A DNA stretch of 64,000 nucleotides from Bacteroidetes bacterium UKL13-3 (GTDB taxonomy: Bacteria > Bacteroidota > Bacteroidia > UKL13-3). Each line of letters begins with the position of its first letter. The stretch's first letter is position 1. The stretch covers positions 1,302,001 to 1,366,000 of the forward strand of contig CP012155.1 of assembly GCA_001602415.1 (NCBI GenBank), read 5' to 3'. The position numbers and the translations under genes are program-made. Of the stretch, positions 29,041-37,189 are shown piece after piece. The notes beneath the pieces were generated by a model. It had not been told where the DNA came from, did no database searches, and saw only the letters and a list, made by a program, of their open reading frames with translations.

Positions 29041-30048
29041 GTGTATAAACTCATAGTCAGACTTTTATTTTTGATGCCAGCGGAAAGGGCTCACTACTTT
29101 ACTTTGAATATTTTCAATTTCTTGATTCAAATACCTTTTGTTAACCAAATTATCAGAGGTCTATTTTTTGTAGATAATCCTGTACAATTTTTAGGAATTA
29201 CTTTTCCCAATAGGGTAGGTTTAGCAGCCGGTTTTGATAAAAACGCTAAATACTTGGAAGCATTTAAATCCATGGGTTTTGGCAGTATAGAAATTGGTAC
29301 TGTAACACCTTTGCCGCAGGCTGGAAATGATAAACCACGATTGTTTAGGCTACTTAAAGACAAAGCCATTATTAACCGAATGGGATTTAACAATGATGGT
29401 GCAGATGCAATAGTAGAGCGATTGAGAAATAGACCTATGGGAATTATTATTGGCGGAAACATAGGAAAAAACAAAATCACTCCGAATGAAGAAGCGCAAA
29501 AAGACTATGAAATTTGCTTCGACAAATTATATGACTACGTAGATTATTTTGTGGTAAACGTAAGCTCTCCAAACACTCCCAATTTAAGAGCATTGCAAGA
29601 CAAGGAGCCATTGATGCGCATTCTTTCATCACTGGTAAATAAGCGCAAATCGAAGCAAGTGCATAAACCTATTTTACTAAAAATTGCGCCTGATTTAACC
29701 AACTCTCAATTGGATGATGTAATTGAAATAATTGCAGAAAGTGGGATTGAAGGAATTGTTGCCACCAATACCACTATTAGCCGCGAGCAATTGATAACGC
29801 CTAAAACAAAGGTTGAAGCCATTGGCGCAGGAGGGTTGAGCGGACAAATTTTACATGCTCATTCAACACAAGTTCTACAATATATCAACCAAAAAAGCAA
29901 AGGTTCCATTCCATTAATTGGTGTGGGAGGAATTCACAATGCCCAAACTGCAAAAGATAAACTAGATGCAGGCGCAACGTTGGTGCAACTATACACCGGA
30001 TTTATTTATGAAGGACCCGGTTTGGTAAAACGGATTGCGGAACTTTAG
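29041..30048 (+). CDS. pyrD: Dihydroorotate dehydrogenase (quinone), class 2
   Basis: 335 residues. Oxidises dihydroorotate to orotate in pyrimidine synthesis and passes electrons to membrane quinone. I chose GTG at 29041, where [10 protein letters not shown] matches the class 2 membrane-targeting helix; a TTG at 29008 would add 11 residues. Visible: [42 protein letters not shown], the catalytic Ser in [11 protein letters not shown] (class 2 uses Ser), LLKIAPDLT and [11 protein letters not shown] for FMN phosphate binding. Confidence 0.94.
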   Translation: MYKLIVRLLFLMPAERAHYFTLNIFNFLIQIPFVNQIIRGLFFVDNPVQFLGITFPNRVGLAAGFDKNAKYLEAFKSMGFGSIEIGTVTPLPQAGNDKPRLFRLLKDKAIINRMGFNNDGADAIVERLRNRPMGIIIGGNIGKNKITPNEEAQKDYEICFDKLYDYVDYFVVNVSSPNTPNLRALQDKEPLMRILSSLVNKRKSKQVHKPILLKIAPDLTNSQLDDVIEIIAESGIEGIVATNTTISREQLITPKTKVEAIGAGGLSGQILHAHSTQVLQYINQKSKGSIPLIGVGGIHNAQTAKDKLDAGATLVQLYTGFIYEGPGLVKRIAEL

Positions 30049-30108
30049 TTTTAAAGGGATATTATTATGCTGCTTTGCTGCTTCAATTATATTTACGAGG
30101 TGTTTTTT

Positions 30109-30204
30109 GCCACTGATTATCACAGATTAGATTATAAAAAGAAGGAAATATGCTATTCATTTTAATCAATTAAATTAGCCATTTAATCTGTGAAAATCTG
30201 TGGC
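30109..30204. repeat. 96-bp inverted-repeat element (GCCACAGATT family), copy 1
   Basis: 21-bp terminal arms GCCACTGATTATCACAGATTA (30109-30129) and its near reverse complement at 30184-30204, matching at 19 of 21 positions, enclosing an A/T-rich core. The same arm sequence, more diverged, frames 32488-32674. Confidence 0.6.
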
Positions 30205-30253
30205 ATTTTCCTTAATAAGTTTTTTACTCGACACAATTTTTAATAAAATATTT

Positions 30254-30544
30254 ATGCAACTCATACAGTTTACATCTGCAGCATTGACCGCCATCGAACA
30301 CTATAAAGCAACACTTCAGATTCCAGCCGATCATTACCTGCGAGTTGGTATTCGCCAAAAAAACGAAACCAATAAAAGGTTGCTTATTGCTTTTGATGCT
30401 AAAACGGACAAGGATAAGTTAGAAGAAGTACAAGGCGAACAAATCATTTACCACCCGGGTGAGATTTTCTTTTTTGCAGGTATGCAGATTGATTATGTGG
30501 AAGAGGAAGGACGCAAAGGTTTTACGTTTGTTGAGAAAAAATAA
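30254..30544 (+). CDS. IscA/HesB-like protein lacking all cluster-binding cysteines
   Basis: 96 residues from the ATG at 30254 (MQLIQFTSAALTAI), the family N-terminus; an upstream TTG would add an unrelated hydrophobic stretch. The A-type carrier fold is recognisable (LRVGIRQ, then GMQIDYVEEEGRKGFTF). However, the Gly-Gly-Cys loop is replaced by QKNETNK, and the protein stops at GFTFVEKK, where IscA/ErpA continue to the CxC motif. There is no cysteine anywhere in the protein, so it cannot carry an Fe-S cluster in the usual way. The downstream gene overlaps its 3' end. Confidence 0.72.
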   Translation: MQLIQFTSAALTAIEHYKATLQIPADHYLRVGIRQKNETNKRLLIAFDAKTDKDKLEEVQGEQIIYHPGEIFFFAGMQIDYVEEEGRKGFTFVEKK

Positions 30545-31256
30545 ACGCATTCCCTTTTTGAGTATATTGCAACTAGTGTTTCGAATACTCATTTTATGCA
30601 TGTTGGTTCCCTACAGCTTGTTTGCGCAGGAGGTGGGTGAGCGTTTTTGGTCGGGTTTAGTAACATATGCTGCTAAAACAGATAATTTATTCAGGGTTAG
30701 CTCTAACGGTAATTTTAATAACAGGGGTACCACAACTTATTTTTTAGAGAGCCGAATTAATTATGGTAAATTTATTTCCAATAACAGAGCAATATCATTG
30801 GGGTTAATAGGAAGTATCAATTATTCGGAATCGGATTATTATAAAGTAGCCAACGGTGATAACCGAAATAATATTAATTACCGATTAGGAGGGCAAATTG
30901 GGTTGACTAAATTGTATGAGATTACATCAAAGTTTTATGCTACAGTTTATAATGATTTTGGGTATATTTATGGCTGGAACGGCAGCAATGATACAAGCTA
31001 CACCAAGATAAATACACACTCAATTGCCTACCGACTTTCTCCTGGATTATTTTACCGGATGAGTGCGCGTTTTTCCTTACAAGTTAACTTAGCATTGCTG
31101 AATGTAGGAGTTAGCCGAACACTTTATACTTATTCAAAATCAAGCCAGCAAATACAAACAATTGATTTGAATATCTTATCAGGTACCACGTTAAATAATA
31201 TTAGTTTTGGGGTGTTATATTTCCCGTTCCAATCGCAACATACAAAACGCAAATGA
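30531..31256 (+). CDS. Predicted outer membrane beta-barrel protein
   Basis: About 241 residues. I chose TTG at 30531, giving MRKNKR followed by a hydrophobic stretch to SLFAQ, a signal peptide; an ATG at 30459 would overlap the previous gene by 86 bp. The mature part is built from alternating strands rich in Tyr/Asn ([49 protein letters not shown]), as in small outer membrane barrels. No family recognised. It overlaps the upstream gene by 14 bp and the downstream permease by 4 bp (ATGA). Confidence 0.6.
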   Translation: MRKNKRIPFLSILQLVFRILILCMLVPYSLFAQEVGERFWSGLVTYAAKTDNLFRVSSNGNFNNRGTTTYFLESRINYGKFISNNRAISLGLIGSINYSESDYYKVANGDNRNNINYRLGGQIGLTKLYEITSKFYATVYNDFGYIYGWNGSNDTSYTKINTHSIAYRLSPGLFYRMSARFSLQVNLALLNVGVSRTLYTYSKSSQQIQTIDLNILSGTTLNNISFGVLYFPFQSQHTKRK

Positions 31257-32485
31257 CCTTCACCGATAATATAAAGCTAGCATTAACATCCATCTCCGGA
31301 AACAAAGCGCGAGCCACCATTACAGCGCTAATTATTGCTATTGGTATTATGGCTTTAGTAGGTATTTTAACAGCTATTGATGGTATCAAAGCATCTATTA
31401 ACAGCAGTTTCTCCAATATGGGAGCCAATACGTTTAATATTAAAAACAGGGGTAGCAATATACAGTTTGGTGTTAAGGGAAAGGCTCCTAAAAAATACCA
31501 AACCATCACCAAACAGGAGGCGGATGCGTTCATCGAACAATATTCGTATCCTTCCACAACGTCATTATCCCTAAATGCATCGTTTGCCAGCACTGTTAAA
31601 CATGATTCGTACAAAACAGATCCTAATGTAATGGTAATGGGAGGCGATGAACATTATTTACAAGTTGCAGGATATGAAATAGCCAAAGGACGAAATTTTG
31701 GAGAGAAGGAAGTAGTATCCGCTGGAAACGTAGCCTTGATCGGGAAAGAGATTAACGCAAAGTTGTTCAAAAATAAAAATGCAATTGGTGAATCTATTTT
31801 TGTAGGTGGAGCAAAATACAGGGTTGTTGGCGTTTTAAAAGAGAAAGGTTCGGCAATGGGATTTGGGGGCGACAGGATTGTGATTGTGCCACTTGAAAAT
31901 GCTCGTCAGGTATTTGCCCGTCCCAATATGAGTTTTGTGATTACAGTTGCTGTTGATGATGTTCCAAAAATGAATGCAGCCGTAGAAGAAGCAGAGGCTG
32001 TTTTCAGACGTGTAAGACATTTACCAGCAATGGCCGAAAATAATTTTGAGGTGATGAAAGCCGATAATATTGCAAAGGAACTTATTGATAATTTAAAATA
32101 TGTAACCATTGCGGCTACAGTAATCGGGTTTATTACATTGCTAGGCGCAGCAGTTGGACTCATGAACATCATGCTTGTTTCGGTAACCGAACGCACACGC
32201 GAAATTGGTATTCGTAAATCAATAGGCGCAACCGCAAAAGTTATTCGCAGGCAGTTTTTATTCGAGGCAATTGTTATTTGCCAAATAGGTGGTATTGGCG
32301 GTGTAATACTTGGCCTGGCAATGGGAAATGCTGTATCCATGCTCATGAACGGAGGTTTTATTATTCCATGGTTATGGATCATTAGTGGTATTGCACTTTG
32401 TTTGGTTGTTGGACTAATATCCGGGATTTACCCGGCCATTAAAGCATCTAAACTCGACCCTATTGAGGCATTGCGTTACGAATAA
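31253..32485 (+). CDS. MacB/FtsX-type ABC transporter permease without an adjacent ATPase
   Basis: 410 residues. TM1 (about 22-42), a MacB-like periplasmic domain (about 45-275), then three helices (about 285-310, 335-365, 375-400). The FtsX-domain signature [14 protein letters not shown] is clear. MacB-type permeases work with a LolD/MacB-like ATPase in mechanotransmission of substrates from the periplasm. No ATPase gene is adjacent, so it must borrow one encoded elsewhere or act with the overlapping beta-barrel protein. The ATG overlaps the upstream stop (ATGA), implying coupled translation. Confidence 0.85.
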   Translation: MTFTDNIKLALTSISGNKARATITALIIAIGIMALVGILTAIDGIKASINSSFSNMGANTFNIKNRGSNIQFGVKGKAPKKYQTITKQEADAFIEQYSYPSTTSLSLNASFASTVKHDSYKTDPNVMVMGGDEHYLQVAGYEIAKGRNFGEKEVVSAGNVALIGKEINAKLFKNKNAIGESIFVGGAKYRVVGVLKEKGSAMGFGGDRIVIVPLENARQVFARPNMSFVITVAVDDVPKMNAAVEEAEAVFRRVRHLPAMAENNFEVMKADNIAKELIDNLKYVTIAATVIGFITLLGAAVGLMNIMLVSVTERTREIGIRKSIGATAKVIRRQFLFEAIVICQIGGIGGVILGLAMGNAVSMLMNGGFIIPWLWIISGIALCLVVGLISGIYPAIKASKLDPIEALRYE

Positions 32486-32487
32486 CT

Positions 32488-32674
32488 GCCACAAATTAGA
32501 ACAGATTTTATGTTTAAAGTAAAGTAGCTAGCACCAATGCTTCCTCAAGAATAGTAAGTATAGTTAATACTCGCTCATATGGTTTCAATAAACGAATGAG
32601 TTGCCTTATAGCATCGGGTTTAAACCCGATGCTATAAAGAGAGATATTTCATTTAATCTTTTGTAATCTGTGGC
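32488..32674. repeat. 187-bp inverted-repeat element, copy 2, with internal palindrome
   Basis: Terminal arms at 32488-32508 (GCCACAAATTAGAACAGATTT) and 32654-32674 (reverse complement, 17 of 21 matching) share the arm sequence of the 30109-30204 element. The interior carries the perfect 32-bp palindrome at 32606-32637. It starts 3 bp after the permease stop. Confidence 0.5.
32606..32637. repeat. Perfect 32-bp palindrome with GGGTTTAAACCC core
   Basis: 16-bp arms without a loop (left arm TTATAGCATCGGGTTT). The same 12-bp core forms the centre of a second palindrome at 45843-45876 whose flanks differ in sequence. Confidence 0.75.
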
Positions 32675-32704
32675 TAAGGTATTCGCCCTTGCCCGTTATT
32701 CTGC

Positions 32705-32712
32705 TATATTTG
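32705..32712 (+). promoter_or_regulatory. -7 box (TATATTTG) just before the pseudouridine synthase start
   Basis: Exact TAnnTTTG ending 4 bp before the ATG at 32717, implying a leaderless or near-leaderless transcript. Confidence 0.4.
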
Positions 32713-32716
32713 CACC

Positions 32717-33436
32717 ATGCATAAAATTCCGCCATTTAAAGATATGATTGTGTTTGAGGATGATCATCTTATCTTTATCAATAAACCTTCTTATATATCT
32801 TCTCTTGATGAACGCAATAGTGATGCGGCAAGTTTATTAAGTTTGGCCAAGCGTTATTGGTCTGAAGCTCAGTTATGTCATCGTTTGGATAAGGAAACTT
32901 CGGGAATTATGGTTATTGCCAAAGATCCCGAAACATACCGCACCATGGCCATGAAATTTGAAGCACGCGAAATTGAAAAATGTTACCATGCATTGGTGGG
33001 AGGTATTTTGCAGGTTGATCATAAATCCATTGTATTACCATTAAGTGTTACCAAAAAGGGGCTTGCAAAAATTGATATGAAAGAAGGCAAACCTGCTGAA
33101 ACCGTTATTACAACTGTTAAAACATGGCAACATTATACCTTGGTTGAATGTAAACCCATTTCGGGAAGGTTGCACCAAATTCGTATTCACCTTTCTTCTC
33201 AAAACTTCCCAATTGTTGCCGATACCCAGTATGGAGGAAAAGTTCCGTTGTTATCTAAAATGAAACGCAATTTCAAATTCAGTAAATTGGAGGAGGAGCA
33301 AGGTTTGATTAAACGTGTGGCGCTTCATGCCTACAAACTTAATTTTGATATAGACGGAAAAGTATATGATGTGATTGCACCTTATCCTAAAGATATGGAT
33401 GTGTTGATCAAGTTATTTGATAAACATGATAGTTAG
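32717..33436 (+). CDS. RluA family RNA pseudouridine synthase
   Basis: 239 residues. Converts specific uridines in rRNA or tRNA to pseudouridine. The catalytic motif HRLDKETSGIMVIAKD carries the Asp nucleophile (about residue 57), and the RluA signature continues with GRLHQIRIHLSSQNFPIV and GD-like DTQYGG. There is no N-terminal S4 domain, so it is a short RluA/TruC-like form; the target nucleotide cannot be predicted. Confidence 0.9.
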   Translation: MHKIPPFKDMIVFEDDHLIFINKPSYISSLDERNSDAASLLSLAKRYWSEAQLCHRLDKETSGIMVIAKDPETYRTMAMKFEAREIEKCYHALVGGILQVDHKSIVLPLSVTKKGLAKIDMKEGKPAETVITTVKTWQHYTLVECKPISGRLHQIRIHLSSQNFPIVADTQYGGKVPLLSKMKRNFKFSKLEEEQGLIKRVALHAYKLNFDIDGKVYDVIAPYPKDMDVLIKLFDKHDS

Positions 33437-33457
33437 TTTAAGTATTGTTGGTTTGCT

Positions 33458-33506
33458 GTTTGAAGTTTGCAACTTCAAACAATTTACACAATAAAGTCTG
33501 TGACTT
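33458..33506. repeat. Two-hairpin dispersed repeat, copy 2
   Basis: Perfect 10-bp stem GTTTGAAGTT/AACTTCAAAC with a TGC loop, an A/T linker, then AAGTC/GACTT. It aligns along its length with 1550-1598. It lies between the convergent pseudouridine synthase and sulfatase genes. Confidence 0.6.
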
Positions 33507-33521
33507 GCCACAAACAACGAA

Positions 33522-35453
33522 TCAATTTCCTCGCATAGTCGATTGATACAATCCATTTCGGTACAGCACCGAAATCCTTTGTAGGTAATGCCGAAAGTCG
33601 GAATATAATTGGTTGCCGTCAGTACCTTTTAACACAACAGGTCCTCCAATAAAGGAAGCCGAATCTATTTGATGATACGAATATTTTTTCGTATTCATAT
33701 CACAACTCAACACTTGACCTTTTTCATTTTGCACGTACAACATTTCCGCTGTGTTGCGGCTAATGGCAAAAGGTTTAAAATAGGTACTGAACAAGTTTTG
33801 ACCAACAAAATGGTATTTCCCTTTGTATCCGCTTTCCAATAATACTGTGGGAGCCAAGTCAATTTGTGAACAGGTTTTTGAATAAACCTGAGCCGGTTGT
33901 GATGTGTTTAGCAACAAAGCTGGAATATGAAACATTTTATATTGCAAATGTTTAGGTTCGTATGGTTCTCCATGGTCGGCTACTATAATAAATACGGTGT
34001 TTTTAAAATCTGGATGTTTAGCACATTTATTCAGGAATTTTCCTAGGGTGTAATCCGTATAATAAAAGGTGGCCTCTTCAGGTTTCATCTTTTTCGTTTC
34101 TGGATGAAGCTCTGTAAAGTAGGGTGGTAGGTCAAAAGGAGCATGATTACTCATAGTGAGAATAACAGAAAATTTTGGCTTGCTATCTTGAACTCTCCAA
34201 ATCATTGGATAGGCTTTGTCAAATAAGTCTTCATCACAAACGCCCCAATTATGTTTAAATCGCCACGAAGGAAAATTATTCACGTCTGTAATATGTTGAA
34301 TACCTCCTTGGGTAAGGAATAAATTCATATCATCATACTCCGCATCACCACCATGAATGAACTGCGTTTGGTAACCAGCATTAAGCAAAATATTCCCTAT
34401 CGAGTGAAATTCGTTGATTCCTTTTCTTCGGATTAAACTATTCCCCAATACAGCTGGAAATCCAGCCAATACCGAGGTAAGTCCTTGTTGTGTGCGCGAT
34501 CCATTTGCATAACAATGTGATAAGGCAACACCTTTTTTGCTCCATTCATCATACCTTGGCGAGAGTGGTTTTCCCTGTAAACTTCCAATATGAATGGCCG
34601 AAAAGGTTTCAACGATAATGAATACAATGTTTTTTGGAGGGGTTGTTTGTACTTCATTGTGTATTCGTATTGTTGGCCACCAGTTTTCTTCGTGTAACTC
34701 TACAGGATGAATACTCAGAGATTGAATATGATGAATAGCATTGCTATCCGCTATTTCCGGAAAGATGGAAAGATCCTGATTGTAAATACGTTTTTGGTCG
34801 AATGATTTAACAAACGTGTACATTCCATTTGAACACATTTGATTGAGAAGAGAAGACGTAGAGTAAGAGGTCATATACCAAAGCGGCATTCCGTATAATA
34901 AAAAAGAAGTTCCTAAAAAGGTAACTAAAGTTGCAGAGAACCATAAGGCCGGTTTTTCATAATCGGGTTGTTGTTTGGCTATTTGTTTTTGGTGCCACCA
35001 AATAAATGCATAGATTAGTATTCCGAAAGCAATTAACGCCTTTATCAGAGGAAATCCCTTATACAGCATGGGTAGCACAATATCAAAATGATTGATTACT
35101 TCCATGGCCAGTGCATTCATACGCGTACCATATTGTTTAAAGTAAAAGATATCCGCTAAGTTGGTGAAGAGGATAATTGCAATGAAGAAATTAAAAATGA
35201 AATAGAAGATTTGCAGGTATTTTTCTGTAAAAATTTTGATAGGACTACTCAGTAAAAAGGCAACTAATAACGATATGGAAACAGCATTAGAGTCCATGAT
35301 AATGCCAATTAAAAAGCATATAATAATATCGGTTCCGGGGTTTTGAATAGCCTCATTAAAGTAATAGATAAAAAACGCAACACGCAGTAAACTCAGTAAG
35401 AATAATGCTACAAAGTAAAGTTTGAGTAGATATACATAAAAGGCTTTGTTCAT
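33522..35453 (-). CDS. LTA-synthase-family membrane sulfatase (phosphoglycerol transferase-like)
   Basis: 643 residues from the ATG at 35453 (MNKAFYVYLL), 2 bp after the stop of the upstream gene. Five N-terminal membrane helices (to about residue 195), then a periplasmic sulfatase/alkaline-phosphatase fold (about 265-600). Metal and nucleophile region: IVETFSAIHIGS, a Thr in NGSRTQQGLTS at the place of the LtaS catalytic Thr, and VADHGEP near the C-terminus. In Gram-negative bacteria such enzymes transfer phosphoglycerol or phosphoethanolamine to surface glycans. Its pairing with a Wzi-like gene supports a surface-polysaccharide role. Confidence 0.85.
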   Translation of the reverse strand: MNKAFYVYLLKLYFVALFLLSLLRVAFFIYYFNEAIQNPGTDIIICFLIGIIMDSNAVSISLLVAFLLSSPIKIFTEKYLQIFYFIFNFFIAIILFTNLADIFYFKQYGTRMNALAMEVINHFDIVLPMLYKGFPLIKALIAFGILIYAFIWWHQKQIAKQQPDYEKPALWFSATLVTFLGTSFLLYGMPLWYMTSYSTSSLLNQMCSNGMYTFVKSFDQKRIYNQDLSIFPEIADSNAIHHIQSLSIHPVELHEENWWPTIRIHNEVQTTPPKNIVFIIVETFSAIHIGSLQGKPLSPRYDEWSKKGVALSHCYANGSRTQQGLTSVLAGFPAVLGNSLIRRKGINEFHSIGNILLNAGYQTQFIHGGDAEYDDMNLFLTQGGIQHITDVNNFPSWRFKHNWGVCDEDLFDKAYPMIWRVQDSKPKFSVILTMSNHAPFDLPPYFTELHPETKKMKPEEATFYYTDYTLGKFLNKCAKHPDFKNTVFIIVADHGEPYEPKHLQYKMFHIPALLLNTSQPAQVYSKTCSQIDLAPTVLLESGYKGKYHFVGQNLFSTYFKPFAISRNTAEMLYVQNEKGQVLSCDMNTKKYSYHQIDSASFIGGPVVLKGTDGNQLYSDFRHYLQRISVLYRNGLYQSTMRGN

Positions 35454-35455
35454 TA

Positions 35456-37135
35456 CTAAAACTCGCAACCACGTGCATTAATGTTCCACCTAAAAGCAAT
35501 GCCACCATTCATTGTTTCGCTGGTAAATTGAGGCAACGAGCTGGTTGTTTTGCGGTACGTTAGTTGCACATCAATAAACATATTATGGCGAAACATATAC
35601 GAAATAAGCATTTCTCCGATATACAAATTAGTGGTAACACCTTGTCCAATTACATTTCCATATTCTCTCACTCTGCTATAATAACTTGGCCTGATATCTG
35701 TTCCCCAATTGCTCCCATTGGTATCGTTTCCATAGGTTGTTGCAATGAGTTTAGTTGTTATAAAAATTTTGTTAACTGGTTGATAGCGGATAATGGCAAT
35801 GCTCTCCTTGAAATTAGCACCAATTGGGTGGGCCATGTTTTGGTTATAGTTAACATAAGCATTTTGTTGATTATAGGAAGTATACATATATGGCCTTACC
35901 CGGTTGTATTCCAGTTGTAGATCCAAATTTTTGATATTAAAGACATCAATATATTTACCGCCAAATTGAACAGCAGTTTTGTTGCCCCACCAACCTCTAA
36001 TGCCAGTTAACTCACTAAATACTAATTCCGAAATAACTACTTGTCCGTATAATGAGAAATGTCTCATGAAATTATATTTCCAATCTAATCCAAGTATGGC
36101 TTTATCCGGACTGTTTAGACTGTTTTCAATGGGTTTGTAAAAAATAATCGGATTGGCATATTGCATATCAAATCCCGCGTTGGCATAACCACTGTCTCTT
36201 TGAAACGAGATGGTTTGAAACAAACCCAAATTAAAACGCTTGGTTATATTAATACTGGCATGTGTTGTTGCGAAATAATGTCGTTTAGGATAACGCGATT
36301 GAGACGGTGGTTGATAGTCGATTAACTGCCCCCAAATATTTGAGTAATGAATTTTCCAAACTCGGGTATTTAGTCTTAAAAACAGTAAGTCGTTTGCAAA
36401 ATCCGACATGGTAAGTGAACGGTAGCCATTCCCAAAAAAGTTTCGTCCATGTCCAACTTGAATATCAAAATATTTACCAGCCTGATAACTCAAATAACCA
36501 CTACTGAGCCAATAATTGAAGGTTCTTTTGTCGTCTGTTTTTAAAAAAGATTTTCCGGGAATCACGTCAAACTGATTGTAGAATTGTTGGTTCCAGCTGT
36601 TTAGTTTCTGAATTTCATCGCAGAAAAGTGTGTAAAACGAAACGTTTTTTCCAATCTGTCCCCTAATTTCCAAGCCTCGGTTATTCAAATACAATGATTC
36701 TCCAAGTGAGCGGTCGTATTCAATTTTTTGATAAGCTACAGGGTTTACCACTAATTTAAAATCCGGACTAACAACATCAAAAAAGGCAGCTTTGTGTTTA
36801 TATATGTTGTTTCCTCTGATTTTTCGTTTGCTCAGGGTGTTTTCTGATGACGAATATTCGAAGTTGTCGTTTTGCAAGTAATCTAAGTTAAAGTAATCTT
36901 GCTTACTCAGTTGCGCAGTGCCTATATTGAAACTGTCTACAAAGTGCGCAATATCCGAACGTTTATATGATTTAGTTGATGTGGTAAACTCTTGAGGTGT
37001 AGCCAATCTACCTTGTTTAATCTCCATTCTATCCAATAAATGGATGCTGTAGGATCCCAATGGAACATATGCACCTTGAGCCCAAACAAGGGAGTTCAGT
37101 AAGCAAGAAACTAGAAATAATTTAAAATATCGCAT
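35456..37135 (-). CDS. Wzi-like capsule assembly outer membrane protein
   Basis: 559 residues from the ATG at 37135 (MRYFKLFLVS); two GTG codons precede it. Signal peptide to about LVWAQ, then a long beta-barrel with repeated aromatic strands and a C-terminal strand ending GIAFRWNINARGCEF. The N-terminal PLGSYSIHLLDRMEIKQG and the internal FFGNGYRSLTMSDFAND block are typical of Bacteroidota Wzi-family proteins, which anchor capsular polysaccharide to the cell surface. The sulfatase gene follows with a 2-bp gap, so the two form an operon. Confidence 0.78.
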   Translation of the reverse strand: MRYFKLFLVSCLLNSLVWAQGAYVPLGSYSIHLLDRMEIKQGRLATPQEFTTSTKSYKRSDIAHFVDSFNIGTAQLSKQDYFNLDYLQNDNFEYSSSENTLSKRKIRGNNIYKHKAAFFDVVSPDFKLVVNPVAYQKIEYDRSLGESLYLNNRGLEIRGQIGKNVSFYTLFCDEIQKLNSWNQQFYNQFDVIPGKSFLKTDDKRTFNYWLSSGYLSYQAGKYFDIQVGHGRNFFGNGYRSLTMSDFANDLLFLRLNTRVWKIHYSNIWGQLIDYQPPSQSRYPKRHYFATTHASINITKRFNLGLFQTISFQRDSGYANAGFDMQYANPIIFYKPIENSLNSPDKAILGLDWKYNFMRHFSLYGQVVISELVFSELTGIRGWWGNKTAVQFGGKYIDVFNIKNLDLQLEYNRVRPYMYTSYNQQNAYVNYNQNMAHPIGANFKESIAIIRYQPVNKIFITTKLIATTYGNDTNGSNWGTDIRPSYYSRVREYGNVIGQGVTTNLYIGEMLISYMFRHNMFIDVQLTYRKTTSSLPQFTSETMNGGIAFRWNINARGCEF

Positions 37136-37189
37136 CACCACAAAAATGCTTTTTTTAGTGGTGAATCAAAACACTTATTTTGCGCTACA

